NCBI GenBank assembly: GCA_964502095.1
Contig: CAZCUF010000006.1
Span: 62,001 to 126,000 of the forward strand
Length of the DNA: 64,000 nt
From: JACPVF01 sp964502095
Lineage (GTDB): Bacteria; Chloroflexota; Anaerolineae; Anaerolineales; Villigracilaceae
Direction of reading: 5' to 3'
Positions within the stretch are counted from its first letter, which is position 1, and each line of letters opens with the position of its first letter. Below, one piece after another: positions 37,564-46,633 of the stretch. Under the pieces are notes generated by a model. The model made no database searches, was not told the DNA's origin, and was given only the letters and a program-made list of their open reading frames with translations. The translations under genes were made by a program, and so were the position numbers.

Positions 37564-38174
37564 TATTTGCCCCCATATGGCCGGTCAACGGCAGTCAGTA
37601 CGCGCAGGCCGGTCGTCAAGATGCCGAGCGCTACGCCGATCAAAATTCCGCGCGCCCCGCCCAGCGCCAGCACCTGCACCAACCACGGTCTCAGCATATT
37701 TCCTAAAACGGGAATTTCACCGAACGGCAGAGAGGCCGAGCCTGCCAGAATAAGCAGGGCGCTGATTAAAAAAATCAGGCTCATCATACCGGCGCGGCGG
37801 CGCAAGAGACGTATGGCCGCATAGAGCAAAGTCACCGAAACGATAGCCATCAACGAAGCCTCAACCGGCACGATCACGCCGCTGACCACCATGCGCATGG
37901 CCGGATGTTCAGGCCCAAGCAACAACCCAAAGATAAAAGCGGCAAACAGGGAAAGAATCAGCAACGCGCTATAGACACTGCCAGTTTCACGTTTGCGGAT
38001 TTTTTCGCCGTGTACAGAGATAAGATTGAAAACGCCCACCAGCGCCGCCGCGCCTGCCAAAATCATGGCCCAATCCAACAGCAATGCTTGCAGGCCGGCC
38101 AGCGCGGGAATGAAATATCCGGCCAGCACCAGCAGGCCGACGGCAATGGCAATCGCGGCGTTAAAGACTTTCAT
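37563..38174 (-). CDS. Six-helix membrane protein of unknown function
   Basis: A 203-residue protein, almost entirely hydrophobic with about six helices and one basic loop (HGEKIRKRET). No family is recognised. Its ATG overlaps the stop of the upstream gene by one base (TAATG), and its own stop overlaps the next ATG the same way, so expression is tightly coupled. Confidence 0.65.
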   Translation of the reverse strand: MKVFNAAIAIAVGLLVLAGYFIPALAGLQALLLDWAMILAGAAALVGVFNLISVHGEKIRKRETGSVYSALLILSLFAAFIFGLLLGPEHPAMRMVVSGVIVPVEASLMAIVSVTLLYAAIRLLRRRAGMMSLIFLISALLILAGSASLPFGEIPVLGNMLRPWLVQVLALGGARGILIGVALGILTTGLRVLTAVDRPYGGK

Positions 38175-38908
38175 TAAAAGAATCCCAGGAGCTTAAGACC
38201 CGCGCCGATGAGGAGGAACAAAACGATCAGCCAGCGCAAAATATCTTGAACGGTGAGGCTGGCCGCGTGAGCCGGTCCCGCGCCGAGGTACGCGCCCACG
38301 GCAAACATTTCCTCGCCGATCAGCGGTTCCTGCGCGGCCGCGTATAACACGGCTTGGGCAGAAATATCATCGGTGCCGGCCAGCGTCGGCACATTGGCGC
38401 GTTCAGCCGCATCAATGATCAGCGCGGATTCGGTTCCGAAATCGCCGACCAAAATATTGGCTGAGACGTTTTCATCGCGCATCACCGGCATCGCGCCAGC
38501 CGCGTATGAAAACGGAGTCAGGCCGCTCAAGCGGCCGGTTGTCGGCTGGAAAAGGTCATCCGCACCCGCGGCCTGATAACCGGCTTTCAATGTATCCTGA
38601 GAAAGTAAAGCCAGCGCAGGATCGCCAGATGTGGCAACCGGAGGACGGTCGCTCGAGGACGTTCGTTCGACCAGATGCCTCAGCATGGAAAGACCCGAAA
38701 GCGACGCGCCGCCGCGGCTGGTCAACAATCCGCCGCGCCCGAGCGAAATATGCAGGCGCGTTCCATCCTCCACGCTCAAACCGATAACGCGATAGAGACG
38801 CGTCAAGGCAGAGATCGGCCGCTGTGCGGGAGTCGATTTGCGGCGTAAAAGAATCAGGATCAATAAAAGTAAAAACGCCAGAACAATGGTGAAGAGTTCG
38901 ATCATCAT
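38174..38908 (-). CDS. Membrane-anchored unknown protein, possibly DUF6754
   Basis: A 244-residue protein with a membrane helix at both ends (about 5-22 and 222-243) and a soluble middle. The middle has VEDGTRLHISLGRGGLLTSRGGAS, a Gly-rich segment and AGTDDISAQAVLYAAAQEP, reminiscent of proteins catalogued as DUF6754; this is from memory. No catalytic site is evident. It overlaps the small upstream gene by 4 nt. Confidence 0.55.
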   Translation of the reverse strand: MMIELFTIVLAFLLLLILILLRRKSTPAQRPISALTRLYRVIGLSVEDGTRLHISLGRGGLLTSRGGASLSGLSMLRHLVERTSSSDRPPVATSGDPALALLSQDTLKAGYQAAGADDLFQPTTGRLSGLTPFSYAAGAMPVMRDENVSANILVGDFGTESALIIDAAERANVPTLAGTDDISAQAVLYAAAQEPLIGEEMFAVGAYLGAGPAHAASLTVQDILRWLIVLFLLIGAGLKLLGFF

Positions 38909-39138
38909 GCCCCCTTGTCCAGCAGTGCAATGAACGCGCGCGTTTCGGTTTCATCTTCCAATAAACGCGCCAGCGGATCCGCGCGGCCGGGGCCGAGAAA
39001 GGATCGTCCAAAATAAAGCGCCTGGGCGCCGAGCAGGGCAAGAGGCCCTGCTGCTTCCAGCGTCCAGGCAGCAAAGTGATTCAAATGATAACGTTGCAGT
39101 AGTGCAACCCACCGCGGCCAATCTTCACGCGTCTGCAT
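38905..39138 (-). CDS. Small protein, first gene of the 39.1-31 kb operon
   Basis: A 77-residue protein with an amphipathic, partly hydrophobic middle (AAWTLEAAGPLALLGAQALYFG) and an acidic C-terminus. No family is recognised. The start is supported by a minus-strand TATACT box ending 6 nt before the ATG (leaderless), and the stop overlaps the next start (ATGA). Confidence 0.55.
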   Translation of the reverse strand: MQTREDWPRWVALLQRYHLNHFAAWTLEAAGPLALLGAQALYFGRSFLGPGRADPLARLLEDETETRAFIALLDKGA

Positions 39139-39144
39139 AGGCTC

Positions 39145-39150
39145 AGTATA
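39145..39150 (-). promoter_or_regulatory. -10 box of the 39.1-31 kb operon (leaderless)
   Basis: TATACT on the minus strand, with a 6-nt gap to the ATG at 39138. It is the only evident promoter before the chain of overlapping genes that follows. Confidence 0.5.
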
Positions 39151-39228
39151 GCATAATTTTAATGTTGAACTGCGCGGCGCGCCATAGGATAGAGGGAGGA
39201 TAAACCCACAATTCAGGCGGATCGAATC

Positions 39229-40239
39229 TCAGCGCGTAAGCCGGGCGCGCATCACATAGCGATTGACCGCGCCGAACCGATATTTGTATTGCTCGTCGCC
39301 GCGCATAAAGTCGAACTCCGCACGGCCGTGTTCTGCGGCCCATTGTAAAGTGTAGGCCAGCAATACCCAGCCGGGTGAAAGCTCCATGAATTGATCGTCA
39401 ACGCCCGAGTTGTAGCCCCACAAACGATTCTTATAATCGAAATTAAGACCGGCCGCCGCTTTAATCCCGTCAATCTCGAGGAAGGCCAGCCACAACCAGC
39501 CGTGTTCGAAAGCCGCGCGGATGGCGGCGCGCATTTGCGCGCGCATGGCAGGTTTCAAAAACCCGGCCTTGTGCGCGTCCTTTTCCATTAATTGGAAGAA
39601 CGCTTCGATTTCAGTTTCCAGCACAGCCGCATCGTTGACAAGATACCAGCGTATCGCGCGTCCACTTTGTTCGGCGCGGCGCACTTTGCGGCGAATCTCA
39701 TGCCGCTGTTTTTTTTCAACAGTGGCAAGGTAAGCTTCGAAATCTCCCGGCAGGAGAATCGTCGGCGTGGGACGATAGACTTCTTCCGCGTAAACCCAGC
39801 CGCGTGTTTCGGATTCCGCTTTGAGCGCCGCGAGAGTGGGAGATGAATCGGGGAGGTTATACCAATCGAGGCCGCGCCAGCTATCGGGATAGGTGGAGGC
39901 GAGGAAGTCCAGCAGGCCCGAAAGGAAACGCGGCAGATCCGCAGGACGAACGATCAGGTCGAGATAATCCGAAATTTCGATACTGCCAATCAGCAACAGC
40001 GCGGGACGGCCATCATATTCAGATAAGAATAAAGGCGCAATGCCGATCAGGCGATCCGCCTCGCGCGCCGAGATCAAAAGGAGTTCGGCCTGTTGCCATT
40101 CGCCTCCGCCGCGCGTCTGCCACCATTCGCTTAAATATTCGTGACGCAAAAACGGGACATCCGTGATTCCATCTGCGGCCAACGCGTTCCATTCGACGGA
40201 ATCGAACTCCGAAAAATCCTGATGTACTCGAAAATCCAT
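39229..40239 (-). CDS. GNAT-fold acetyltransferase, CelD/BcsL or FemAB-like
   Basis: A 336-residue protein with the two-domain GNAT layout of Acetyltransf_6 proteins: an N-terminal region with FLRHEYLSEWW and a C-terminal domain with YLATVEKKQRHEIRRKVRRAE and AGLNFDYKNRLWGYNSGVD, ending in FDFMRGDEQYKYRFG. This family acts in polysaccharide or cell-envelope modification, but the acyl acceptor here is unknown. The start at 40239 is chosen because a CATTAT -10-like box ends 6 nt upstream; a frame from 40254 would add five residues. Confidence 0.75.
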   Translation of the reverse strand: MDFRVHQDFSEFDSVEWNALAADGITDVPFLRHEYLSEWWQTRGGGEWQQAELLLISAREADRLIGIAPLFLSEYDGRPALLLIGSIEISDYLDLIVRPADLPRFLSGLLDFLASTYPDSWRGLDWYNLPDSSPTLAALKAESETRGWVYAEEVYRPTPTILLPGDFEAYLATVEKKQRHEIRRKVRRAEQSGRAIRWYLVNDAAVLETEIEAFFQLMEKDAHKAGFLKPAMRAQMRAAIRAAFEHGWLWLAFLEIDGIKAAAGLNFDYKNRLWGYNSGVDDQFMELSPGWVLLAYTLQWAAEHGRAEFDFMRGDEQYKYRFGAVNRYVMRARLTR

Positions 40240-40355
40240 GCGGGCATAATGCACCGCGAAGGTTTGCTTCGCGGTGACTCTTCCTTCCTGAAGTTATGAA
40301 CAAATTTTACCAGTTATAATGATAGCGAATTTCGATTCGGTCTTACGTAACTGCC

Positions 40356-42698
40356 GTGACACTCGATCTAACACTCGCTTCCCTCTATCGCATCAACGGA
40401 CAAGAGCCCGCTTCCATGCCCGGACTGTTGGCTGTGTCGCCGCCTCACAAAGCGGCGCGCGGCCGCGAGCAGGACCGTTTAATCGTTTACCTGTTATTGA
40501 CCGGCAACGCGACGTTCACCACTGCCGAATACATGCAATTGGCCGGCGATGCGGCCGCGAAGTTCTATGAATCGCCCGGCGCGTTAACTTCCGCGTTGCG
40601 CGCCGCGGCGGAATCCGTCAATCAAACTTTGCTCGGACGAAATATGTCCACCACCAGCCGCGGTCAGTACGCGACTGGCTGGCTGGCGCTGGCCGCCCTG
40701 CGTGAGACACATTGCACACTTTTATTGAGCGGCCCAATGCACGCGTTCTTTCTCGGGCAGGAGGCGCGGCACGTGTTCGAACCGGGGCTTTCCGGCAAAG
40801 GACTCGGACTGGCGCAGAACGCCGCGCATTATTTCACGCAAACTGATCTCCAGCCGAATGAACGAATTCTATTGATGGGCCGCGTCCCTTCCGCGTGGGA
40901 ATCGACTCTGACCGAGGGCGCGCCCGCTTCGCTGGATGCAACCCGCCGCCGTTTATTGACCCTTACCAGCGAGGACCTGCACGCAGTTTTAATTCAAGCG
41001 ACACAAGGCAAAGGCGCATTGAATGTATTGCATACCGCCAGTGAAGCGCACGCAAAGCCTCCATCCGCACAGTCCGCGCCGGCTCCTGCGTCAGTTCAGG
41101 CGCCGCATCAAGTTGAAGAGGCCGAGCCAGAAGTTTTTCCCGCGCACGTTCTCCAGCCTTCGGCATACGCGATTCCGCCTCAATCGGACAAAGCGGAAAT
41201 TCCGCCAGTCTCCCCTGCGCCGTCAACCACTGCACAAACCGCCGTGCGCGAATTTCCGCCGTCGATTCCGCGCGCCAAACCCAAAATCGAGTCTCAGCCG
41301 CCCGCGCCCGAATCGGAGCCGGCCTCCCAGCCTGAGGAACCTCCCATATCGCACGGACCCTCCCCGCGCACCCGCCGGGCCGCGAAAGCCGCGGTCAGTG
41401 GAATGCAGGTTTGGCGTCGAAGTATGCAGGGCATTCATAACGGCCTGCGTAAATTCCTGCCGCGTTTATTGCCCGGTAACGAGTCGGGTGAGTCACACGA
41501 GATGCCCGCCTATGCCATGACGTTCATCGCGCTGGCCATTCCATTGATCGTAGTAACCATAGCCACGATTGTGTATATGCGTTACGGGCGTAGTGTGCAA
41601 TATCAAAACTATCTGACGCAGGCGCAGAACACGCGCAACCAGGCCGTCAACCTCACCGACCCCGTCATGCAGCGCGATGCGTGGCAATCCGTGCTTTTAT
41701 ACGTGGAACGGGCGCAGTTCTATCGCACAACCGACGAAACGCGCGCCCTGCAAAATGAAGCCGAAGGAAAACTGGATCAGTTATTCGGTATTGCGCGCCT
41801 GCCGTTTCAGCCGGCCTTCAGCAGTGGACTCAATATTCCCATCAGCCGCATGGCCGCCAACGAATCGGATCTATATCTGCTCGACGCGCGCACGGGCGAA
41901 GTTTTGCGCGCGCAAGCCACCAATCACGGCTTTCAACTGGACAACACTTTCAACTGCAAGCCGGGGGCCTATGGCGCCTATCAAGTGGGTTCGCTAGTGG
42001 ATATCATTGCACTGCCAATTCTCAATTCAGCCAACGCCACCGTATTGGGCGTGGACGCGGCCGGTAACCTGCTTTACTGCGCGCCGGATCAGGTGCCCCA
42101 GGCCATTCCGCTTCCGCCGCCCGATACGAACTGGAAACGCATCACCTCCTTTACCCTCGACGGCGGAAACCTGTATGTGCTCGACGCGTCATCGCGGGCA
42201 GTGTGGGTTTACACGGGCAAAGACAGCACTTTCGTTGACCGGCCATATTTCTTCTTTGGCGGCCAGATTCCCGAAATTGAAGACAGCATCGATATCGCCG
42301 TCAGCGGTGACGATCTATATCTACTGCATGCCGATGGGCATCTTACGCATTGTTCGTACAGCCGTCTCGAAACCGTTCCCACCCGCTGTGACGACCCCGC
42401 AGTGCTGGTGAATCCGTTCACGGCTTATGGAGATAAAGACCTCTTCGCGCAGGCTCATCCCACACAAATAGAATTCACCGCGCCGCCCGATTCAGCCATC
42501 CTGCTTTTGGACGCGGATAATCAGGGCGTGATGCGCATCGCACCTCGTTCGCTCGAACTGCAGAACCAATTCCGGCCCGCGGCGGGCAGTGCCAACCCGC
42601 TTCCGCAGGGCCGCGTCGACGCGATGACGGTCGGCCCGAATCACATTCTATATCTGGCCGTCAAAGACCGGGTATATTTCGCGTCCAACCTGCCATAA
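40356..42698 (+). CDS. PP2C-like domain, membrane helix and extracytoplasmic propeller-like domain
   Basis: A 780-residue protein. Residues ~1-225 resemble a degenerate PPM/PP2C phosphatase fold (GREQDRLIVYLLL, AALRETHCTLLLSGPMHAFFLG, NERILLMGRVP) but the Asp metal ligands are not obvious. A Pro/Glu-rich linker (~235-370) leads to a membrane helix at ~388-410. The ~350-residue extracytoplasmic part has repeated DLYLLDA/NLYVLDA-type strands, as in a beta-propeller. A GTG start is used; TATAAT at 40315-40320 lies ~35 nt upstream. This one-pass sensor-like layout, with inactive phosphatase inside and propeller outside, is a hypothesis. Confidence 0.65.
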   Translation: MTLDLTLASLYRINGQEPASMPGLLAVSPPHKAARGREQDRLIVYLLLTGNATFTTAEYMQLAGDAAAKFYESPGALTSALRAAAESVNQTLLGRNMSTTSRGQYATGWLALAALRETHCTLLLSGPMHAFFLGQEARHVFEPGLSGKGLGLAQNAAHYFTQTDLQPNERILLMGRVPSAWESTLTEGAPASLDATRRRLLTLTSEDLHAVLIQATQGKGALNVLHTASEAHAKPPSAQSAPAPASVQAPHQVEEAEPEVFPAHVLQPSAYAIPPQSDKAEIPPVSPAPSTTAQTAVREFPPSIPRAKPKIESQPPAPESEPASQPEEPPISHGPSPRTRRAAKAAVSGMQVWRRSMQGIHNGLRKFLPRLLPGNESGESHEMPAYAMTFIALAIPLIVVTIATIVYMRYGRSVQYQNYLTQAQNTRNQAVNLTDPVMQRDAWQSVLLYVERAQFYRTTDETRALQNEAEGKLDQLFGIARLPFQPAFSSGLNIPISRMAANESDLYLLDARTGEVLRAQATNHGFQLDNTFNCKPGAYGAYQVGSLVDIIALPILNSANATVLGVDAAGNLLYCAPDQVPQAIPLPPPDTNWKRITSFTLDGGNLYVLDASSRAVWVYTGKDSTFVDRPYFFFGGQIPEIEDSIDIAVSGDDLYLLHADGHLTHCSYSRLETVPTRCDDPAVLVNPFTAYGDKDLFAQAHPTQIEFTAPPDSAILLLDADNQGVMRIAPRSLELQNQFRPAAGSANPLPQGRVDAMTVGPNHILYLAVKDRVYFASNLP

Positions 42699-42701
42699 GC
42701 C

Positions 42702-43721
42702 ATGAAAAGCCTGATCCGCTTCCTGCTTTCCTTATTGGGGATCAAAAGCCCGCCTCCCGCGGCGCCCAAATCTGGTCCCCCGTCTGATAACGACAGCGAG
42801 CCCGCACAGCTTACCAACAACCGCGTGCTCGTGCTCGTCTATGACCCGCCGATGGACGACTCGGGAAAAAAACTTTCCGAACAACAAGGCTGGCATCACG
42901 TGGAGGAAATTGCCGCCGGCTTCATGGGCGATATCCTAAAGACCAGCGGCGGGATGCTTCATTATCAAATCGTTCAACGCATCGATGTGGATGAATTCCC
43001 CGCGCTGACCGACGGATTTCAATACACTCCCCAAAGTTATCTCGATGTTCTGCGCGGCATTACACCGCCGCATACCCCGCAGACCGCAGATTATCCATCC
43101 ATTTTGAATCGCTTCAAGATTCTCGAACGCGTGGCTCGCAATGAAATTGACGAAATCTGGATCTTCGCGTTTCCGTATGCGGGCTTTTATGAATCCGCAA
43201 TGGGTGGGCCGGGCGCGTTTTGGTGCAACGCTCCGCCTCTGCACGGCACAGAAGCCGGCCAGCGCCGTTTCGTTGTAATGGGTTTTTCGTTCGAGCGCTA
43301 CACAGGCGAGATGCTCGAAGCGTTCGGTCATCGCGCCGAATCGATCATGAGCGCGGTCTTCGAGAAGACCCAGGGCGCCGCGAATCTGTGGAGTCGTTTT
43401 ACGCGCTACGACAAAACCTCCCCCGGCAAAGCCGCGGTGGGCACTGTGCATTACGCGCCGAACAGCACGCGCGATTACGAATGGGACAATGCAACGAAAG
43501 TCAAAAGCGAATGTTACGATTGGCTGAACAATTTCCCCAACTTCAAAGGGGATGTGCGCAGTGTCAACGCGGCAGAATGGGGCAACGGCGAGATCCACGC
43601 GCACCATCAATGGTGGCTAAGTCACCTGCCCAAAGTTGCGGGGCGCAGAAACGGGATCCATAACAATTGGTGGCAATACATCGGCAACGCAAATAACGTG
43701 CCCATCCAATTGGATAAATAG
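42702..43721 (+). CDS. Conserved protein of unknown function
   Basis: A 339-residue protein beginning 3 nt after the PP2C-like gene and so probably coupled to it. A hydrophobic N-terminus (SLIRFLLSLLGI) may be a signal or anchor, then a Pro-rich linker and a compact domain with RVLVLVYDPPMDD, DEIWIFAFPYAGFYESAM, LEAFGHRAESIM, GTVHYAPN and HAHHQWWLSHLP. The conserved-looking His/Glu clusters suggest a metal-binding enzyme, but no family is recognised and none should be assumed. Confidence 0.6.
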   Translation: MKSLIRFLLSLLGIKSPPPAAPKSGPPSDNDSEPAQLTNNRVLVLVYDPPMDDSGKKLSEQQGWHHVEEIAAGFMGDILKTSGGMLHYQIVQRIDVDEFPALTDGFQYTPQSYLDVLRGITPPHTPQTADYPSILNRFKILERVARNEIDEIWIFAFPYAGFYESAMGGPGAFWCNAPPLHGTEAGQRRFVVMGFSFERYTGEMLEAFGHRAESIMSAVFEKTQGAANLWSRFTRYDKTSPGKAAVGTVHYAPNSTRDYEWDNATKVKSECYDWLNNFPNFKGDVRSVNAAEWGNGEIHAHHQWWLSHLPKVAGRRNGIHNNWWQYIGNANNVPIQLDK

Positions 43722-43735
43722 CCCCGATTACAAAT

Positions 43736-44458
43736 TTATCTTCCGCACACTTGATACAACCCCAAACACCCGCCTTCGCCATCCGATAAAAACGATTCGC
43801 GCACGCGCATCCCGCTTTTTTCGATCAGTGTGTTTAACTCATCCGCTGAGAAATGATGCACATAACGGAGGCCGGTTCCGCCGCGGCGCCAATCCAGCAG
43901 ATAATCGCCCGCGTCCACATCCGATTCGTCCAGCCCAACCGAAGACCAGGGCTGGATTCTGGTTCTCCACTTTTCGCTGTTCAGGAATTGCCAATTGGAG
44001 AGGGCAAACAATCCATCTTTATGCAACAACTCGCGAACGTTTCGTAAAAAATCGAGTCGTAATGCCTCGCCCGGAATATGATGTAATACCGCGAAGGCCG
44101 TAATCAGCGGCCAGCGTTCGGTTCCCGGCAACCGACCGTCAGCGACATCGAAACGCGTCAGATCCACTGCGCGGAAGACGGCTGAAAATCCTTCAGGCTG
44201 GGAGGAGGCCGCTCGCAACAGAGGCAGGCTGAAGTCCAGGCCAAGATACGGGCCGCGCTGGCCGCGCCGCGCCAGCTCACGCGCCAGTTCCCCGTTGCCG
44301 CATCCCAAATCCAGAATCGATTCGTCCGCGCGCAGAGAATCCAGAAATCGTAGTACGCCGGGTTGTAAACGCCCGCGCGTAGCGGAGAATGAGTCGCCGA
44401 ATTGATCGTAGAAGGCGCGGTTCAGCTCGATCAGGCGCGCCGCAACGCTTGAATTCAT
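43736..44458 (-). CDS. Class I SAM-dependent methyltransferase
   Basis: A 240-residue protein with motif I ILDLGCGNGELARELARRG, an acidic strand-2 end (GLDFSLPLL), PLITAFAVLHHI and LRNVRELLHKDGLFALSNW. The substrate is unknown. It is divergent from the elp3-like gene with only 29 nt between start codons. A TATAAT on the minus strand (44465-44470) ends 6 nt before the ATG, so the mRNA is predicted leaderless. Confidence 0.82.
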   Translation of the reverse strand: MNSSVAARLIELNRAFYDQFGDSFSATRGRLQPGVLRFLDSLRADESILDLGCGNGELARELARRGQRGPYLGLDFSLPLLRAASSQPEGFSAVFRAVDLTRFDVADGRLPGTERWPLITAFAVLHHIPGEALRLDFLRNVRELLHKDGLFALSNWQFLNSEKWRTRIQPWSSVGLDESDVDAGDYLLDWRRGGTGLRYVHHFSADELNTLIEKSGMRVRESFLSDGEGGCLGLYQVCGR

Positions 44459-44490
44459 GCCGCGATTATAACGGGTATAATCTCGGCATG
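44456..44490. promoter_or_regulatory. Compact divergent leaderless promoter pair
   Basis: CAT (44456-44458) and ATG (44488-44490) are the two start codons. Between them lie a minus-strand TATAAT (44465-44470) and a plus-strand TATAAT (44476-44481), 5 bp apart, each 6 nt from its start codon. The region is nearly palindromic. Polymerases on the two promoters would exclude one another. Confidence 0.65.
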
Positions 44491-46089
44491 GCTCTTACCG
44501 AACGACAAAGACATTGGCGCGCCAGCAAAGCCCTGACGCCCGAAAGAAGCGCGCTCGCCCAGCGTGTGCTGGCTGAGATTCGCGGCGGACGCGAGGTGGT
44601 GCGCGCCCTGCATCAATATCCGTTGAGCGAAGGCGGATATTTAAGCAAGTCCATGCTGGTGGCGGCTTATCATCAAATGGTGGCCGCGGGGCAAATTCAT
44701 GCGGACGATGAACTGCTCGAACGCATTCGCACGAAGCCGGTTCGCACGCTTTCGGGTGTGACGACTGTTACCGTGCTGACCAAACCTTATCCGTGTCCGG
44801 CCAAGTGCATTTTCTGTCCCACCGATGTGCGCATGCCCAAAAGTTACCTGCCCGATGAACCGGGCGCGATGCGCGGGCTGGAGCACAACTTCGAACCGTA
44901 CGCGCAAGTGCAATCGCGCATCAAGGCGCTGGAACTGCTCGGGCATCCCACCGACAAAATCGAATTGTTGATTCTCGGCGGCACGTGGTCTTCGTATCGC
45001 CGCGATTATCAGGAATGGTTCGTTCAACGCTGTCTCGATGCCATGAATCAAACGGACTCGGCCTCCATTGACGAAGCCCAAAATTTAAACGAACACGCTT
45101 CCCATCGGAACGTGGGGCTGGTCATCGAAACCCGGCCGGATGAGATCACCCCTGATGAAATCCGCTGGCTGAGGCATCTCGGCGTGACCAAAGTGCAGAT
45201 GGGTGCGCAGAGCTTCGACGATCATATTCTCGAGATTAACAAACGCGGCCACGATGTGGAATGTACGCGCCGCGCCACTGCCTTACTGCGCGCCGCCGGA
45301 TTCAAGATCGTCCTGCACTGGATGCCAAATCTGCTGGGTGCAACGCCCGAATCGGACTGTATCGATTTCGCGCGTTTCTGGAGCGGTTTCGACCCGGATG
45401 AGATCAAGATCTATCCGAATCAACTGCTAGCCAATGCCGAGTTGTACGAATACTGGCAACGCGGCGAGTTCACACCCTACACCACTGAAACATTGATCGA
45501 CCTGCTGGCAGATATCAAACCGACCATTCCCCGTTACTGCCGCGTCAATCGCATCATCCGCGATATTCCATCCACAAATGTGGTGGAAGGCAACCGCCGC
45601 ACAAGCCTGCGGCAGGACGTGCACGATGAGATGAAGCGCCGCGGTACGCGCTGTCAGTGTGTGCGCTGTCGCGAAGTGCGCGGCAAACCGATTCATCCCG
45701 AACTGCTGAGGCTCGATGATCTGGCGTATGAAGCGGGCGCGGCGGAGGAACACTTTATTTCCTTCGTCACACCGGATGACAAGCTGGCCGGTTTCATCCG
45801 CCTGTCCCTGCCGGGAAAAGATTCGCCTCCAACCAACCTGGATGACCTGAACGACGCGGCCCTGATCCGTGAGGTGCATGTGTACGGACAGTCACTACCG
45901 GTAGGCACAGAACATACCGGCGCCGCCCAGCACGCGGGGCTGGGAACGCGTCTCCTGCAAGAGGCGGAAACGCTCGCACGCCGAAAGGGATTTCAGCGCA
46001 TGGCGGTCATATCCGCCATCGGCACGCGCGCTTATTATCTGGAGCGCGGCTTTGAACGCGGGCAATATTATTTAATCAAAACGATCTAA
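44488..46089 (+). CDS. Elp3-like radical SAM/GNAT tRNA uridine-34 modifying enzyme
   Basis: A 533-residue two-domain protein. The radical SAM domain has Cys103-x3-Cys107-x2-Cys110 (PCPAKCIFCP) for the 4Fe-4S cluster, followed by LILGGTWSSY, ETRPDEI and VQMGAQSFDD. The C-terminal GNAT domain (~385-533) includes REVHVYG, LGTRLLQEAE and ISAIGTRAYYLERGFER. Elp3 makes the cm5U base on wobble uridines, and bacterial homologues are known from Chloroflexota (Dehalococcoides). ATG 44488 is chosen because TATAAT lies 6 nt upstream and the protein fits from there; a longer frame would overlap the divergent gene. Confidence 0.93.
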   Translation: MALTERQRHWRASKALTPERSALAQRVLAEIRGGREVVRALHQYPLSEGGYLSKSMLVAAYHQMVAAGQIHADDELLERIRTKPVRTLSGVTTVTVLTKPYPCPAKCIFCPTDVRMPKSYLPDEPGAMRGLEHNFEPYAQVQSRIKALELLGHPTDKIELLILGGTWSSYRRDYQEWFVQRCLDAMNQTDSASIDEAQNLNEHASHRNVGLVIETRPDEITPDEIRWLRHLGVTKVQMGAQSFDDHILEINKRGHDVECTRRATALLRAAGFKIVLHWMPNLLGATPESDCIDFARFWSGFDPDEIKIYPNQLLANAELYEYWQRGEFTPYTTETLIDLLADIKPTIPRYCRVNRIIRDIPSTNVVEGNRRTSLRQDVHDEMKRRGTRCQCVRCREVRGKPIHPELLRLDDLAYEAGAAEEHFISFVTPDDKLAGFIRLSLPGKDSPPTNLDDLNDAALIREVHVYGQSLPVGTEHTGAAQHAGLGTRLLQEAETLARRKGFQRMAVISAIGTRAYYLERGFERGQYYLIKTI

Positions 46090-46117
46090 CCCTGTTCACT
46101 CCAACCTTTAGCTTTCG

Positions 46118-46633
46118 ATGCATACCCTGCTCCAGCTCTTTTGGATATTCCTCAGAGTTAACCTGCTGACCACTTCCGGCCCCGCCTCAGTGGGGCTTCT
46201 GTTTCACGACACCGTGCCGAAACTTGTGACCGAGGGTCAATTTGTTCAAGCGGTGGGACTTTCCTCGGTTCTGCCCGGCAGTGACGCGTTACAGTTGGCG
46301 ATGTACATCGGCTATGCAGTTGCCGGAATCCCCGGCGGGCTTGTCGCATTGGTCGGGTCCATTCTGCCGCCGACAGTCATCATTCTCGGCATTACATTGA
46401 TATTGCATCGTTTGCGCCGCGAGGCCTGGGTCAGCAGTTTCATCGAGGGACTCACACCGGCCATCTCTGTGCTCATGTTGTTTGCCGCGTGGAAGATCTT
46501 CGAAAAGGGCGGCGCAGTGGGCTGGTCCGGCTGGGTGATCGGCATCGTCAGCCTCGCGGCCATGTTTTTGAAGGCCCCGGCGCGCTTCATTGTATTGATC
46601 GCCGGCCTGGTGGGGATTTTCTTTCTATCATGA
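46118..46633 (+). CDS. Chromate transporter ChrA, half-size subunit 1
   Basis: A 171-residue membrane protein with about five helices. The family pattern is clear: a GPASVGLLFHDTVP-like start, Q(F)VQAVGLSSVLPGSDALQLAMYIGYAVAG(I)PGG and a GSILPPTVI loop. Short-chain ChrA proteins usually work as pairs, and the second member overlaps this stop by 4 nt. Chromate is the named substrate of the family; in the absence of chromate the physiological anion may be sulfate-like. Confidence 0.88.
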   Translation: MHTLLQLFWIFLRVNLLTTSGPASVGLLFHDTVPKLVTEGQFVQAVGLSSVLPGSDALQLAMYIGYAVAGIPGGLVALVGSILPPTVIILGITLILHRLRREAWVSSFIEGLTPAISVLMLFAAWKIFEKGGAVGWSGWVIGIVSLAAMFLKAPARFIVLIAGLVGIFFLS

